Counted from the first letter of the stretch, positions 10,835 through 22,167 are shown. The stretch: 64,000 nucleotides of DNA from Methylotenera sp. L2L1 (GCF_000744605.1 NZ_JQMG01000001.1:868001-932000), one strand, 5' to 3'. Notes: generated from the letters alone by a model not told the origin. Numbers and translations: made by a program.

Positions 10835-11773
10835 CTAAGCTACCGCCGCCGCACCACCAACGATTTCAGAGATCTCTTTGGTAATCGCCGCTTGACGTGC
10901 TTTGTTATAAACCAGTTTCAATTCACCGATTACGTTTTTCGCATTATCAGACGCTGACTTCATCGCTACCATACGTGATGATTGCTCAGACGCCATGTTT
11001 TCAGACACTGCGTTATACACTAGTGACTCAATGTAACGCACCATCAACTGGTCAATCACTGGCTTAGCTTCAGGCTCGTAGATGTAATCCCAATGACCTT
11101 TAGCAGCACCGATTTGAAGCGCACTCTTAACAACAGCGCTAGCACTCAACGCTTCAGATTTCTCTTCTGTTGGATGTGTACCTAAACGCTCAGCTGTTAA
11201 AGGTAGTAATTGCTCAATTACTGGCTCTTGCTTCATCGTGTTAATGAAACGTGTGTAACAAATATGCAACTGGTCAATTTCGCCAGCTGTATAAGCGTCA
11301 AGCATTACCTTAATCGTACCGATAAGCGCCTCTAAATGTGGCACATCACCTAAACCGATAATGTGTGACTTAACATTTGCACCAACGCGGTTCATAAAGC
11401 TATAGCCTTTATTACCAATCGCGCTTACAGACAATTTCTTGCCTTCTGATTCCCAAGTTTTCATTTGGTTAACAGTTAAACGCAATACGTTGGTATTTAA
11501 GCCACCGCACAAACCTTTGTCTGAGCTCACAACGATAATGCCAACATTCTTAACATTGTCACGCTTTACTAAGAAAGGGTGCTTATATTCAGAATGTGCT
11601 AGCGAAAGGTGAGCTGCAACATTACGAATTTTCTCAGCGTATGGACGTGATGCACGCATTCTATCTTGCGCTTTACGCATTTTAGAAGCGGCAACCATTT
11701 CCATCGCTTTGGTGATCTTGCGTGTATTTTCTACACTCTTGATCTTGGTTCTAATTTCTTTACTTCCAGCCAT
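10835..11773 (-). CDS. atpG: ATP synthase F1 subunit gamma
   Basis: The rotor shaft of F1. The N-terminal helix [20 protein letters not shown] and the C-terminal helix ([17 protein letters not shown]... [15 protein letters not shown]) form the conserved coiled coil. At 312 residues it is roughly 20 longer than the usual proteobacterial gamma. The extra length lies in the middle, around the [18 protein letters not shown] stretch (about residues 190-215). It is encoded 38 bp after atpA. Confidence 0.97.
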   Translation of the reverse strand: MAGSKEIRTKIKSVENTRKITKAMEMVAASKMRKAQDRMRASRPYAEKIRNVAAHLSLAHSEYKHPFLVKRDNVKNVGIIVVSSDKGLCGGLNTNVLRLTVNQMKTWESEGKKLSVSAIGNKGYSFMNRVGANVKSHIIGLGDVPHLEALIGTIKVMLDAYTAGEIDQLHICYTRFINTMKQEPVIEQLLPLTAERLGTHPTEEKSEALSASAVVKSALQIGAAKGHWDYIYEPEAKPVIDQLMVRYIESLVYNAVSENMASEQSSRMVAMKSASDNAKNVIGELKLVYNKARQAAITKEISEIVGGAAAVA

Positions 11774-11811
11774 TCCAATACCCCTAGGTTAGTTTTCCTA
11801 ATAGTTAGATA

Positions 11812-13353
11812 TTAGTAAGCAGTTGTCGCTTTGAAGTCTTGAATTGCTGCATCAAGTGCTTTTTCGTTATCGCCGCTTAAGTCTTTGCTTGTTTCAATCG
11901 CGTCAGCTAGTGCTTTGTATTTAGAAGCGATAAAGCCGTGCAATTTACCTTCAAATGCTAGTACTTTGTTAGTTGCTACATCATCAAAGTAACCTTTGTT
12001 CGCAGCAAACAAGGTAATAGCCATGTTTGATACGCTTAAAGGTGCGTATTGTGCTTGCTTCATCAACTCAGTAAACATACGACCACGGTCTAGTTGTTTA
12101 CGTGTTGCTTCGTCCAAGTCAGAAGCGAACTGCGCAAACGCAGCCAATTCACGGTATTGCGCTAATGCCAAACGTACACCGCCGCCAAGTTTTTTAATTA
12201 CTTTAGTTTGTGCAGCACCACCTACGCGAGACACTGAAATACCAGCGTTGATCGCAGGACGGATACCAGCGTTGAACAAGTCAGTTTCCAAGAAGATCTG
12301 ACCATCGGTAATAGAAATCACGTTAGTTGGAACGAATGCTGAAACGTCACCAGCTGCTGTTTCAATCACTGGCAATGCAGTCAATGAACCAGTTTTGCCT
12401 TTAACGGCACCGTTAGTGAATTTCTCTACATACTCTTCGTTTACGCGAGCTGCACGCTCTAACAAACGTGAGTGGATGTAGAACACGTCACCTGGGTAAG
12501 CTTCGCGGCCTGGTGGACGACGTAATAGCAATGAAATTTGACGGTAAGCAATCGCTTGTTTAGTCAAGTCATCATAAACAATCAATGCATCTTCACCGCG
12601 GTCACGGAAGTATTCGCCCATCGTACAACCAGCGTATGGTGCCAAGAATTGTAATGCTGCTGAATCAGATGCTGACGCTGCAACTACAATGGTGTAAGCC
12701 ATCGCGCCGTTTTCTTCAAGTTTACGTACCACGTTAGCGATAGTAGAAGCCTTTTGGCCAATCGCAACGTAGATACAGGTCATGTTTTGACCTTTTTGGT
12801 TGATGATCGCATCAACTGCAACAGCTGTTTTACCTGTTTGACGGTCGCCAATAATCAACTCACGTTGACCACGGCCAACTGGAACCATAGAGTCAACTGA
12901 TTTCAAGCCAGTTTGTACTGGTTGTGACACAGATTTACGTGCAATTACGCCCGGCGCAACTTTTTCAATCTTGTCTGTCAATTTTGCGTTAACTGGGCCT
13001 TTACCATCAATAGGCTGACCTAATGCGTTCACTACGCGGCCAACTAATTCTGGACCTACTGGCACTTCTAAAATGCGACCAGTACATTTACATGTGTCGC
13101 CTTCAGTAATGTGTTCGTAATCACCTAAAACCACTGCACCCACTGAGTCACGCTCTAAGTTAAGCGCAAGGCCAAATGTGTTGCCTGGGAATTCGATCAT
13201 CTCGCCGGCCATCACGTTTGAAAGACCGTGAATACGAACGATACCGTCAGTTACTGAAATAACAGTACCTTGAGTACGCGCTTCAGCACTGGTAGAAAAA
13301 TTTTCTAATCTGCTTTTAATCAGTTCACTGATTTCTGATGTAGATAACTGCAT
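11812..13353 (-). CDS. atpA: ATP synthase F1 subunit alpha
   Basis: The non-catalytic nucleotide-binding subunit of F1. The 513 residues have the alpha N-terminal segment [19 protein letters not shown], Walker A GDRQTGKT, the Arg-finger region SISRVGG-like ([11 protein letters not shown]) and the [14 protein letters not shown] segment, all typical. Read leftward between atpH and atpG. Confidence 0.99.
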   Translation of the reverse strand: MQLSTSEISELIKSRLENFSTSAEARTQGTVISVTDGIVRIHGLSNVMAGEMIEFPGNTFGLALNLERDSVGAVVLGDYEHITEGDTCKCTGRILEVPVGPELVGRVVNALGQPIDGKGPVNAKLTDKIEKVAPGVIARKSVSQPVQTGLKSVDSMVPVGRGQRELIIGDRQTGKTAVAVDAIINQKGQNMTCIYVAIGQKASTIANVVRKLEENGAMAYTIVVAASASDSAALQFLAPYAGCTMGEYFRDRGEDALIVYDDLTKQAIAYRQISLLLRRPPGREAYPGDVFYIHSRLLERAARVNEEYVEKFTNGAVKGKTGSLTALPVIETAAGDVSAFVPTNVISITDGQIFLETDLFNAGIRPAINAGISVSRVGGAAQTKVIKKLGGGVRLALAQYRELAAFAQFASDLDEATRKQLDRGRMFTELMKQAQYAPLSVSNMAITLFAANKGYFDDVATNKVLAFEGKLHGFIASKYKALADAIETSKDLSGDNEKALDAAIQDFKATTAY

Positions 13354-13402
13354 GTAAACTCCTAATAGTTTCTTTGCCTAAAGTTAGGCTATTGCCTGCG
13401 TC

Positions 13403-13939
13403 TTATGCCGTAAGCGTATAGGCTAAATTTTGTAACTGACCTTTGACGGATGCGTCGATCACGGTATCGCCAACAATAATTTTGATGCCACCAATGAGTT
13501 CTGGGTCAACAGAAACACTAGCCTCAATCTTTTTACCAAATTTCGCTTCTAAGCGTTTTACTAGGTCTTTAACCTCTGCCGCACTAGGTTTAGCTGCTGC
13601 GATAATCTCAGCATCCAAAGTACCTTCATCTTGTGCTTTTAACGCTTCAAATGCGCTTGAAATTTCTGGCAAAATAGATAAACGACCATACTCAACCAAA
13701 ACTTTGACAAGATTTTGTCCGTTTTCATTAAGTTGATCGCCGCACACCTTCAAGAAAGTTGTTTGCAAATCACTGCTCACAACTTTAGGATCTTGAATAT
13801 AGGCTTTAATTTGCGCGTCATTTGTAACGGCAGCGGCAAAACCCAACATCTCAGACCATTTGCCAAGTGCCTTTTGCTCACGACCTAATTTATAAGCCGC
13901 TACTGCATAAGGTCTTGCGATGGTTGATATTTCAGCCAT
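13403..13939 (-). CDS. atpH: ATP synthase F1 subunit delta
   Basis: The peripheral-stalk delta subunit, which clamps the b dimer to the top of F1. The 178 residues begin MAEISTIARPYAVAAYKLG and contain the C-terminal EAKFGKKIEASVSVDPELIGG-type motif followed by DTVIDASVKGQL. Its start is 23 bp downstream of the atpF stop. Its place between atpF and atpA is canonical. Confidence 0.97.
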   Translation of the reverse strand: MAEISTIARPYAVAAYKLGREQKALGKWSEMLGFAAAVTNDAQIKAYIQDPKVVSSDLQTTFLKVCGDQLNENGQNLVKVLVEYGRLSILPEISSAFEALKAQDEGTLDAEIIAAAKPSAAEVKDLVKRLEAKFGKKIEASVSVDPELIGGIKIIVGDTVIDASVKGQLQNLAYTLTA

Positions 13940-13962
13940 GTGATTTCCTTTATCCCTTAGCC

Positions 13963-14433
13963 TTAAAGTTCTGCAGCTAGTTTAGACAACATTTCGCTAT
14001 GTGCTTTTGCGTCGATTTCTTTACGCAAAATCTTTTCAGCGCCGGCAATTGCCAATGCTGACACTTGCGCACGTAAACCTTCTTTAGCACGGTTTACTTC
14101 TTGATCGATCTCAGATTTAGCACCAGCTAGAATACGGTCGCCTTCAACCTTAGCATTGCCTTTAGCTTCTTCAACGATTTGTGTGCCGCGTTTTTCAGCT
14201 TGCGCAATAATCTCGCTTGCCTTTTGTTTTGCTTCAGCCAATGTCACTTCTGATTTTTTAGCTGCAACTTCTAAAGCACTACGGCCTTCTTGCGCTGCTG
14301 CCAAACCATCAGCAATTTCTTTTTGGCGCGTTTCAATCGCTTTTAAAAGCGGCGGCCAAACGAATTTCACTGTGAACCAAATCAACACAGCAAATGCGAT
14401 AGCTTGTGCGATAAGTGTAAAGTTAATGTTCAT
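13963..14433 (-). CDS. atpF: ATP synthase F0 subunit b
   Basis: The peripheral stalk subunit of F0. The 156 residues contain one N-terminal membrane helix (MNINFTLIAQAIAFAVLIWF) and then a long Ala/Glu/Lys-rich helical stalk (residues about 30-156) for dimerisation. It follows atpE in the operon. Confidence 0.97.
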   Translation of the reverse strand: MNINFTLIAQAIAFAVLIWFTVKFVWPPLLKAIETRQKEIADGLAAAQEGRSALEVAAKKSEVTLAEAKQKASEIIAQAEKRGTQIVEEAKGNAKVEGDRILAGAKSEIDQEVNRAKEGLRAQVSALAIAGAEKILRKEIDAKAHSEMLSKLAAEL

Positions 14434-14511
14434 TTTTGATCCATTTTGTTAATCATAAAAGCACTAGTCATTAAACAGAAGTTCAATGACTAGTTAGCTT
14501 AATTTTGCTAA

Positions 14512-14829
<318 letters not shown>

Positions 14830-14855
14830 CTACTTAAATACCAAACAAAACTTAA

Positions 14856-15689
14856 TTAGTGGCCTTCATGTGCCATGGCTAGATAAACAACCGTTAACAT
14901 CATGAAAATAAACGCCTGCAATGCAACAATCAGAATGTGGAAGATAGACCAACCAGCACCTAAAATTGCACCTGCGATAGTACCTGTCAAGCCTGTAGCA
15001 GCCCACATACCCAATAGCAAGAAGATAACCTCACCAGCGTACATATTGCCGAACAGACGTAATGAGTGTGAAAGTGGTTTTGACACATATTCAATCAAAT
15101 TGAACATAAAGTTAGCTGGCCACACCCAGATTTTGCTGCCAAATGGCGCACAGAAAAGTTCATGAATCCAACCACCAAGGCCTTTAACCTTGATTGCGAA
15201 GAAAATCATTAGAATCCAAACAGATAAGGCTAGTGCGAATGTTGTATTGATGTCTGATGTCGGTACTGCACGCCATTTCGCATGCTCGCCACCAAAGAAT
15301 GAAACAATACCAGCAACCCAATCAACCGGCAAAAAGTCCATGGAGTTCATGGCGAACACCCACAAAAACACTGTTAATGCCGTTGGTGCGATAAAGCTAT
15401 GACGATTACCGTGGAAAATATTTTTAACTTGATCATCGATAAAGCCAAACACCAATTCTACAAAAGCTTGTGTTTTTGTTGGCACACCAGCAGTCGCTTT
15501 ACGCGCTACCAACCAAATCAAACCCATCACAATCAAACCCAGTGCCACTGACATCACAAAGGTGTCTACATGCAGCGTCCAGAAACCGGCGCTCTCACTG
15601 AGCGGCTGTGCATTAAAACTTAAATGATGCTCGATATAAGCTGAAGGGGTGAGTGCGTGTTGTGCGTTATCTGCGTGTTCTGTAGCCAT
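14856..15689 (-). CDS. atpB: ATP synthase F0 subunit a
   Basis: The stator channel subunit of F0. The 277 residues contain several membrane helices; the essential Arg lies in [14 protein letters not shown]. The N-terminal 35 residues are polar with many His and Ala ([17 protein letters not shown]), as in related betaproteobacteria. It follows atpI by 34 bp. Confidence 0.97.
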   Translation of the reverse strand: MATEHADNAQHALTPSAYIEHHLSFNAQPLSESAGFWTLHVDTFVMSVALGLIVMGLIWLVARKATAGVPTKTQAFVELVFGFIDDQVKNIFHGNRHSFIAPTALTVFLWVFAMNSMDFLPVDWVAGIVSFFGGEHAKWRAVPTSDINTTFALALSVWILMIFFAIKVKGLGGWIHELFCAPFGSKIWVWPANFMFNLIEYVSKPLSHSLRLFGNMYAGEVIFLLLGMWAATGLTGTIAGAILGAGWSIFHILIVALQAFIFMMLTVVYLAMAHEGH

Positions 15690-15723
15690 AATCTAATATT
15701 TTTCTAACTGACGTTTGTTTAAA

Positions 15724-16098
15724 TTACACGTTTAACTTACTGAGGGCTGCACCTGAAAACAATGCCGCAGCCGCCAAACCAGCAATTAGTGCAAACGGCA
15801 CTAATTGTTTATAAAAACTAAATACGATAACCAAAAGCACGATTATCATTAAAATCTTAACGGCTTCTGCTTTGAGCAGATTGATTAATATTGCTGAAGC
15901 ATCCGTTTTGTTTGCACCGCGCTTGGCCACCAATGATGCAACATAAGCACCAACGACCACGCTTGCACCACCTAATGTGGCGGAAATTAACCCATGTATA
16001 TCAAAAAACAAAAACATGATAGCAGCAACCGCCAGCGTCGCAATTACTTGAATTTTAAGCATTTTACTAAAAACATCTGATGTATTTAATGCTGTCAA
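15724..16098 (-). CDS. atpI: ATP synthase subunit I
   Basis: A small accessory membrane protein that helps assemble the c ring. The 124 residues form four hydrophobic segments, with the GLISATLGGASVVVGAY pattern of the proteobacterial AtpI family. It is the first gene of the operon. The 159 bp between it and parB presumably hold the operon promoter. Confidence 0.9.
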   Translation of the reverse strand: MTALNTSDVFSKMLKIQVIATLAVAAIMFLFFDIHGLISATLGGASVVVGAYVASLVAKRGANKTDASAILINLLKAEAVKILMIIVLLVIVFSFYKQLVPFALIAGLAAAALFSGAALSKLNV

Positions 16099-16165
16099 TG
16101 GCTTAAATCCAATTAATTTAAAAGCTTTTTTAACGCCTGATTATGCTTGGCTTCATGTATTTATC

Positions 16166-16193
16166 TTGCTACTCAAATACCATTAAGTAGCAA
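16166..16193. other. Hairpin in the parB-atpI gap
   Basis: An 8-bp perfect stem (TTGCTACT / AGTAGCAA) with a 12-base loop lies in the 159-bp space between parB and atpI. It could end the parAB transcript or sit in the atp leader; no T-run settles the question. Confidence 0.35.
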
Positions 16194-16257
16194 AGACCGC
16201 GATTTTGAATTAATAGCGATTTTTAGTCAATAGCTAAGTTGTAAGTAAATGAAACAC

Positions 16258-17121
16258 TTAGCGTGTAATTCTGCCAACAATCTCATCCAACTGATCTAAA
16301 TTTGCATAGTTAATTTTTAATACGCCAGCTCCGTTAGTATTTGCTTTAATACTAACGCTTGCCCCCAGCTTGTCACTTAAGGTTTCTTGCAACCTTAATA
16401 CATCCTGATCGTCTTTCGGCGCTTGGTTTGGTTTTGAAGCTGGCTTTTCAACTTGCTCACCCAGCTTTTTCACCAATGCTTCCGCTTCACGCACAGACAA
16501 TCTGTTATGAACAATCTGCTCTGCCAGCATGACTTGTTGTGCGCCGTCCAATCCTACCAGTGCACGCGCATGACCCATATCCAACTTGCCATGCATCAGC
16601 ATTTCTTGAACCGCATCCGTTAAGGTGAGTAAGCGCAATAAGTTCGATACGGCTACACGTGATCGGCCTACAGACTCTGCGGCTTTCTCATGCGTCATGG
16701 AAAACTCGTCAATCAATCGTTTGATACCTTGCGCTTCTTCAAGCGGATTAAGATTCTCACGCTGAATGTTCTCAATTAAAGCCATGGCCAGCGCTGATTC
16801 ATCACCAATTTCACGCACAAGTACTGGCACTTCAGCTAGACCAGCGCGCTGACTTGCACGCCAACGTCGCTCACCAGCAATAATTTCGTATTGCTCATCG
16901 GCCAATTGACGAACAAGAATAGGCTGCATAATGCCTTGGGCTTTAATTGAGTCAGCCAACGTTTTTAACGCAGCTTCATCCATATAACTTCTTGGTTGAT
17001 ATTTACCAGGACGCAGCTGTTCAACTTTTAACATCATGAGTGAGTCTGCCTCACCCACACTTCCCATGTCCCCAGCGAGCAGGGCATCAAGGCCGCGTCC
17101 CAATCCTTTTAACTTAACCAT
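16258..17121 (-). CDS. parB: Chromosome-partitioning protein ParB
   Basis: A CTP-dependent DNA clamp that loads at parS sites and spreads to organise the origin for segregation. The 287 residues comprise the N-terminal KLKGLGRGLDALL (the ParA-stimulating part), the ParB/Srx fold with PGKYQPR and the GERRWRAS box, an HTH (residues about 135-175, MTHEKAAESVGRSRVAVSNLLRL), and a C-terminal dimer domain. Three parS sites matching its known target lie in the window at 20.7, 21.7 and 29.3 kb. It is encoded 44 bp after parA. Confidence 0.97.
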   Translation of the reverse strand: MVKLKGLGRGLDALLAGDMGSVGEADSLMMLKVEQLRPGKYQPRSYMDEAALKTLADSIKAQGIMQPILVRQLADEQYEIIAGERRWRASQRAGLAEVPVLVREIGDESALAMALIENIQRENLNPLEEAQGIKRLIDEFSMTHEKAAESVGRSRVAVSNLLRLLTLTDAVQEMLMHGKLDMGHARALVGLDGAQQVMLAEQIVHNRLSVREAEALVKKLGEQVEKPASKPNQAPKDDQDVLRLQETLSDKLGASVSIKANTNGAGVLKINYANLDQLDEIVGRITR

Positions 17122-17165
17122 ATTTGCTTCTCTTTATATTTTTTAGAATAAATGCTGAATCTGTT

Positions 17166-17930
17166 TCAGTTTTTATCTTTATTGGTAATCTCTTGTGCTA
17201 ACTCTAGGTACGCAACTGCACCTTTAGAACTTTTGTCGTAATTTAATACAGGCACGCCATAACTTGGCGCCTCTGCCAAACGAATATTGCGCGGAATCAC
17301 CGTCTTGTACACTTTGTCACCAAAGTGGCTTATCAGCTGTGCAGAAACTTGCTGGGCAAGCATATTGCGATTATCAAACAAGGTACGTAACAAACCTTCT
17401 ATTTCCAAGGTTGGGTTCAAATGTGCGCGTACTTTTTTGATGGTATTAACTAAGTCGGACAATCCCTCCAAAGCATAATATTCACATTGCATCGGAATCA
17501 TCACAGCATTGGCAGCGGTTAATGCATTAACCGTCACAAGGTTGAGGGCAGGGGGGCAATCCAGCAACACCATGTCATAAGCATCACCCAACTTAGTAAT
17601 CGCCGCCTTTAAGCGATTCTCACGTGCCAACTCATTGACCAGTTCAACCTCGGCACCGGCCAACTCTCTATTCGATGGGGCAATATCAAAACCGCCTTTT
17701 TCACTTTTCACGACTACTTCTTTTAACGACTTTTCACCAATCAGCACATGGTAAATACTTAACTTAAGATGCGCCTTATCAATGCCACTTCCAGTACTGG
17801 CATTTCCTTGCGGATCCAAATCTATCAACAATACACGCTTACCCAAGCTAGCCAGACTTGCTGCCAAATTGACGCAAGTTGTAGTTTTACCTACCCCACC
17901 TTTTTGATTTGTGATTGCCAATATTTTCAT
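17166..17930 (-). CDS. parA: Chromosome-partitioning ATPase ParA (Soj)
   Basis: A Walker-type ATPase that moves ParB-parS complexes. With the ATG at 17930 the protein has 254 residues and begins MKILAITNQKGGVGKTTT, the deviant Walker A being KGGVGKTT; Walker B is DMVLLDCPP. The open frame reaches 16 codons further upstream (to 17978), but those codons are not conserved in kind and the family starts at this Met. rsmG lies 62 bp upstream on the same strand, giving the usual mnmG-rsmG-parA-parB string. Confidence 0.97.
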   Translation of the reverse strand: MKILAITNQKGGVGKTTTCVNLAASLASLGKRVLLIDLDPQGNASTGSGIDKAHLKLSIYHVLIGEKSLKEVVVKSEKGGFDIAPSNRELAGAEVELVNELARENRLKAAITKLGDAYDMVLLDCPPALNLVTVNALTAANAVMIPMQCEYYALEGLSDLVNTIKKVRAHLNPTLEIEGLLRTLFDNRNMLAQQVSAQLISHFGDKVYKTVIPRNIRLAEAPSYGVPVLNYDKSSKGAVAYLELAQEITNKDKN

Positions 17931-17992
17931 TATATTTTTCTTTGCATTTTTAATGATTACGCTCGTGCACATTGGCACTCAAAACTGCTCAG

Positions 17993-18682
17993 TTAATTAG
18001 CCACTTCTTGCTTCAACACCACCAAATGACGCTCAGCATCTAAGCCTGCTACTTTTAATACACGGATTTCAGCAGGTTTAATTTCACTCTTTTTAAACTC
18101 ATGCTCAGGCACAACACCTTTCATCGCCAACCACGAACCGCCATCTGCTAATAAATGTTTAGTTAACTTGATGAAGAGCGCAATTTCTGAAAACGCGCGT
18201 GAAATGATGACATCAAACTTTTCAGGCATCTCTTTGCTAGGCACAGCTTGCTCTTCGATGCGCCCATGAATCACAGAGAAATTTGCCAACCCTAGCTCTG
18301 CTTTTACCTGCCGCATAAAACTTACTTTCTTTTGCACAGCATCAATTGCGGTTACTTGCAGCTGTGGCAGGCAGATAGCCAATGGAATACTCGGCAAACC
18401 AGCACCTGCGCCTACATCCAGTAAGTGCTTACATTCAATATGCGTAAGTACTGACAAGCTATCCAATATATGAAGCGTCACCATTTCGATAGGCTCACGC
18501 ACCGCGGTAAGATTGTGTACTTGATTCCATTTATAGATTAAAGCAACATAATCTAGCAGCTTTTGCTTTTGTTCCGGAAGTATCTCCAACCCCATCTCTT
18601 GCAGACCTAGCTCGAGCTTTGCCTGTAACTGCGCGCGATCTTCTTGCTTTAAATTTCTTGGCATATTACCTGTTGTGCTCAT
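17993..18682 (-). CDS. rsmG: 16S rRNA (guanine-527-N7) methyltransferase RsmG
   Basis: It methylates G527 of 16S rRNA with S-adenosylmethionine. The 229 residues show the SAM-binding loop [16 protein letters not shown], the RAFSEI segment and [12 protein letters not shown] near the start, all typical. Its ATG overlaps the mnmG stop (ATGA at 18679-18682), so translation is coupled. An alternative Met lies six codons in. Confidence 0.97.
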   Translation of the reverse strand: MSTTGNMPRNLKQEDRAQLQAKLELGLQEMGLEILPEQKQKLLDYVALIYKWNQVHNLTAVREPIEMVTLHILDSLSVLTHIECKHLLDVGAGAGLPSIPLAICLPQLQVTAIDAVQKKVSFMRQVKAELGLANFSVIHGRIEEQAVPSKEMPEKFDVIISRAFSEIALFIKLTKHLLADGGSWLAMKGVVPEHEFKKSEIKPAEIRVLKVAGLDAERHLVVLKQEVAN

Positions 18683-20598
18683 GCTACATTTCCCATATCT
18701 GTATTGGTATTACTTAAAGTCTTTGCACGTGACTTACGTTTTAAGTAAACCAGTAAGAGGGAAATCGCTGCTGGCGTAATACCAGATATACGGCTGGCCT
18801 GGCCAATAGTTTCTGGCTTGTGTGCATTTAATTTTTGTTGTGCCTCTATCGGCAAACCATGAATCTCGCGGTAATCCAAATCTGATGGTAGCAAAGTGTT
18901 TTCCTGCCCACGGCTACGCGCCACTTCTTCCACTTGGCGATCAATATAACCTTGGTATTTAGCAGCAATCTCTACTTGCTCACGCACTGCTGGCTCCACC
19001 TCACCCAAACCTAAGCCATCCAATGAAAGCACAGCCTCATAACTCACCTCTGGTCGGCGCAATAATTCAAACAAACTATATTCATGCTCCAGCGGTTTAC
19101 CAAAAACCTTCTGCATTACCTCAGCACTTAAGTTAGCAGGCTGGACAAATGTCTTCTTCAAGCGTTCTTGCTCACGCTCAACTGCTTCTTTTTTACGACT
19201 GAATGCTTCCCAGCGCACATCATCGACCAAGCCAAGTTTCCGGCCAATCTCGGTTAAGCGCATATCCGCATTGTCTTCACGCAACTGCAAACGATACTCT
19301 GCACGGCTGGTAAACATACGGTAGGGCTCGCTCACACCACGCGTGATTAAGTCATCCACCAATACACCCAAGTAAGCCTCGTCACGCGCAGGACACCACG
19401 CCTCTTTACCTTGTGCATACAATGCGGCATTTGCGCCTGCTAATAAACCCTGTGCGGCAGCCTCTTCGTAACCGGTTGTGCCGTTAATCTGCCCGGCAAA
19501 GAATAAGCCTTTAACCGCCTTGGTTTCCAAACTTGACTTCAAACCACGAGGGTCGTAATAGTCATACTCAATTGCATAGCCCGGACGTAGAATATGGGCA
19601 TTTTCCAACCCTTTTACCGAACGCACTAAAGCCAGCTGAATATCAAACGGTAGACTAGTTGAAATGCCATTCGGATAAATTTCGTTGGTTGCCAAACCTT
19701 CTGGCTCTAAAAATATTTGATGTGATTCTTTATCGGCAAAGCGGTGAATTTTATCCTCTACACTAGGACAGTAGCGTGGGCCCACACCCTCAATCACACC
19801 TGTGTACATAGGTGAGCGATCTAGACCGCTACGGATAATATCGTGAGTACGTTCATTGGTATGCGTAATCCAGCAAGGCAGTTGCGCAGGGTGTTGCGCA
19901 GCATTACCCAAAAATGAAAACACAGGCACCGGATCATCGCCCGGCTGTATCGTCATCACTGAATAATCAATAGTACGGCCATCAATGCGCGGTGGCGTAC
20001 CCGTCTTTAAGCGACCAGCTGGCAAACCGATTTCGCGCAGACGAGCAGCAAGCGAGATGGAAGGGGGGTCACCAGCACGGCCAGCCTGATAATTCTGCAG
20101 ACCCACGTGCACCAAACCACCCAAAAACGTTCCGGCTGTCAGCACCACAGATTTTGCAGCAAAACGTAAGCCAATTTGCGTCACCACACCAGCAGCGCGA
20201 TCACCTTCTAATATGATGTCATCTACCGCTTGTTGGAACAGCCAAAGATTTTCTTGATTTTCCAGCTTGTGTCGTATCGCAGCTTTGTATAACACACGAT
20301 CCGCTTGTGCACGCGTTGCGCGTACAGCAGGACCTTTACTGGAATTTAATATACGAAACTGTATGCCGCCTTCATCTGTAGCAGCAGCCATCGCGCCACC
20401 TAGCGCATCAATCTCTTTAACCAAATGCCCTTTACCGATACCACCAATGCTCGGATTACAGGACATCTGGCCCAAGGTTTCTATATTATGCGTAAGCAAT
20501 AAGGTTTTTTGTCCCATTCTTGCACTAGCAAGCGCCGCCTCTGTCCCAGCATGGCCACCACCGACTACAATTACATCAAAAAGGTCAGGAAAATTCAT
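18679..20598 (-). CDS. mnmG: tRNA uridine 5-carboxymethylaminomethyl modification enzyme MnmG
   Basis: With MnmE it builds the cmnm5 group on wobble U34 of certain tRNAs, using FAD and methylene-tetrahydrofolate. The 639 residues start with the FAD-binding [19 protein letters not shown], contain [26 protein letters not shown] and [18 protein letters not shown], and end in a helical domain. The partner mnmE is at 22.3-23.6 kb. Upstream are 90 bp and then a parS site. Confidence 0.98.
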   Translation of the reverse strand: MNFPDLFDVIVVGGGHAGTEAALASARMGQKTLLLTHNIETLGQMSCNPSIGGIGKGHLVKEIDALGGAMAAATDEGGIQFRILNSSKGPAVRATRAQADRVLYKAAIRHKLENQENLWLFQQAVDDIILEGDRAAGVVTQIGLRFAAKSVVLTAGTFLGGLVHVGLQNYQAGRAGDPPSISLAARLREIGLPAGRLKTGTPPRIDGRTIDYSVMTIQPGDDPVPVFSFLGNAAQHPAQLPCWITHTNERTHDIIRSGLDRSPMYTGVIEGVGPRYCPSVEDKIHRFADKESHQIFLEPEGLATNEIYPNGISTSLPFDIQLALVRSVKGLENAHILRPGYAIEYDYYDPRGLKSSLETKAVKGLFFAGQINGTTGYEEAAAQGLLAGANAALYAQGKEAWCPARDEAYLGVLVDDLITRGVSEPYRMFTSRAEYRLQLREDNADMRLTEIGRKLGLVDDVRWEAFSRKKEAVEREQERLKKTFVQPANLSAEVMQKVFGKPLEHEYSLFELLRRPEVSYEAVLSLDGLGLGEVEPAVREQVEIAAKYQGYIDRQVEEVARSRGQENTLLPSDLDYREIHGLPIEAQQKLNAHKPETIGQASRISGITPAAISLLLVYLKRKSRAKTLSNTNTDMGNVA

Positions 20599-20688
20599 AT
20601 TTTAATCACAAAAAAACGTTATTACTCAAGAGGTAGAAGTTTAACTTAATCTCATGTTTAGGTCATGCATAACGCTACTTATAATCAT

Positions 20689-20704
20689 TGTTTCACGTGA
20701 AACA
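20689..20704. promoter_or_regulatory. parS site 1 (ParB-binding)
   Basis: The perfect 16-bp palindrome TGTTTCACGTGAAACA matches the widely conserved parS consensus. It lies in the 282-bp gap between mnmG and the cytochrome c gene. Confidence 0.95.
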
Positions 20705-20880
20705 ATGCATATTTACAACATAGCCATAATTTCTTAACAAAATTGGCATAAAATTTACGTTATTCGATATCATGCAAGCTAGAATTGGTTTAGAATTAAG
20801 CCATAATTTATAACAATCGTAATCAATATACATTTTTAGAAAAATTTGGTTTTATTGGTTTTATTACTAAGGAGTCGCAC

Positions 20881-21330
20881 GTGAAACACACCCATCTTAT
20901 TTTGGCCACGTTACTAAGCTTTGCTACACTTACAGCCCATGCTGCACAAGCAAATGTTACTAATGCTGAAGCGCTAACAAAAAAATACATCAGTATTGCA
21001 CAAACAGTTAACCCAGAATTCGTATCTTCTGTAACTGACGGCAAGATGTTCTTTAACCGCAAAATTAAAATGCCAAACGGCAAGGAAATGGCCTGTGCTT
21101 CATGCCACACAACTAACCCTGCCAACCCAGGTAAACACGCGTTAACTGGCAAAGCAATTGATCCACTCTCACCTGCAGTTAACAACAAACGCTTCAAAGA
21201 TTTAGACAAAGTTGAAGAGAAGTTCACCGAACACTGCAACGAAATTATTGGCGCTGATTGTACTGCAGCAGAAAAAGCTAACTACATTATCTATCTGTTA
21301 ACTGAAAGAACACCTTCAGCTAAAAAATAA
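20881..21330 (+). CDS. Periplasmic mono-haem cytochrome c, DUF1924/SHP type
   Basis: A 149-residue exported cytochrome. The signal peptide runs to THAHA at about residue 20 (cleavage before AQAN), and the single haem site CASCH lies near residue 78, with two further cysteines at CNEIIGADC. The pattern resembles the DUF1924 / sphaeroides haem protein (SHP) family, small oxygen-binding or electron-transfer cytochromes that in other species sit beside a diheme cytochrome c and a cytochrome b561; here those partners are not adjacent. The start is a GTG with a good AAGGAG ribosome site at about 20868-20873. It lies between two parS sites and has its own terminator. Confidence 0.85.
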   Translation: MKHTHLILATLLSFATLTAHAAQANVTNAEALTKKYISIAQTVNPEFVSSVTDGKMFFNRKIKMPNGKEMACASCHTTNPANPGKHALTGKAIDPLSPAVNNKRFKDLDKVEEKFTEHCNEIIGADCTAAEKANYIIYLLTERTPSAKK

Positions 21331-21349
21331 TTAGCTACTGTTAATTAAA

Positions 21350-21381
21350 AGCAGACCCTCTAACGAGGCTCTGCTTTTTTT
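21350..21381 (+). terminator. Terminator of the cytochrome c gene
   Basis: An 11-bp stem with one mismatch (AGCAGACCCTC / GAGGCTCTGCT) is followed by seven T's, 20 bp after the stop codon. Confidence 0.9.
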
Positions 21382-21825
21382 ATACCTACGTTCCCGCCAA
21401 ATACCCTCAGCCGTAATTAGCACATCTCAGCAGGGCGTGACAGTTGCACAAATGCTGTACAGCATTGATCACACAATCCGTTCAGATACGCTATAACCAC
21501 ATCTAACAGCACAACACACATACCCGCCATCAACCAGAATACATCCTCACTTATGTAATAAACACGAGCCTAATAAACAAAGAATTAAGCGGAGCATCAT
21601 ATACAGCAACACCCCTCAATAGCACCAAAGCACATCCACACCATATCCTAAGTCAGGCAAGAGCATTATTGTGTTTCACGTGAAACAATTCGCCACTTTT
21701 AACACTAACTCGGGCAAGCATTACCCATTGGTATTGACTTATATACACATGCACGCCTATAGTACATGTAGCAACAGGCGTAAAAAAACGAACATTAGTC
21801 CGACAAAAATACTAAGGAGAATTTC
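21382..21825. other. 444-bp non-coding stretch, G-poor on the plus strand
   Basis: No ORF of note. The plus strand is markedly rich in A and C and poor in G from about 21390 to 21660. It holds a perfect 14-bp palindrome (ATGCTGTACAGCAT, 21452-21465) and the second parS site. The last 60 bp presumably hold the promoter of the YegP-like gene. The stretch may simply be the organising region around parS. Confidence 0.6.
21672..21687. promoter_or_regulatory. parS site 2 (ParB-binding)
   Basis: An exact copy of the 16-bp parS palindrome TGTTTCACGTGAAACA, 983 bp from site 1. Confidence 0.95.
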
Positions 21826-22161
21826 ATGGCTGGAAAATTTGAATTAAAAACGGCAAAAAGTGGTCAATTCCACTTTAATTTACTGGCAGGTAACGGCCAA
21901 ATTATCTTGCAGTCTGAAATGTATGAGACTAAAGCCAGCGCATTAAATGGCATCGCCTCAATTCAAAAAAATGCAGCTGATGATGCACGTTATGAACGCC
22001 TAGTATCAAAATCAGAGAAACCATACTTTGTGATCAAAGCTGGCAATCATCAAATTATTGGTCAAAGCCAACTATATGAAAGCGAAGCATCACGTGATAA
22101 CGGCATTGAATCCGTGAAGAAAAATGGTCCAGAAGCTACCATTGCAGACTTAACTGCTTAA
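21826..22161 (+). CDS. YegP/DUF1508 family protein with two tandem repeats
   Basis: A 111-residue protein built of two DUF1508 repeats. The first has FELKTAKSGQFHFNLLAGNGQIIL then YETKASALNGIASIQKNA; the second has PYFVIKAGNHQIIGQS then YESEASRDNGIESVKKNG. This is the two-repeat layout of E. coli YegP. Function is not established for the family, which is small, soluble and abundant in some proteobacteria. A good AAGGAG site precedes the ATG, and a strong terminator follows. Confidence 0.9.
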   Translation: MAGKFELKTAKSGQFHFNLLAGNGQIILQSEMYETKASALNGIASIQKNAADDARYERLVSKSEKPYFVIKAGNHQIIGQSQLYESEASRDNGIESVKKNGPEATIADLTA

Positions 22162-22167
22162 AGTTAC

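Noticed and set aside
20823-21239. 138-residue ORF opposite the cytochrome c gene
   Set aside because: It is the complement of a clear exported cytochrome with a haem motif, signal peptide and terminator.
21452-21465. LexA box at the CTGTACAG palindrome
   Set aside because: LexA boxes need an 8-base spacer between CTGT and ACAG; here the halves are adjacent.
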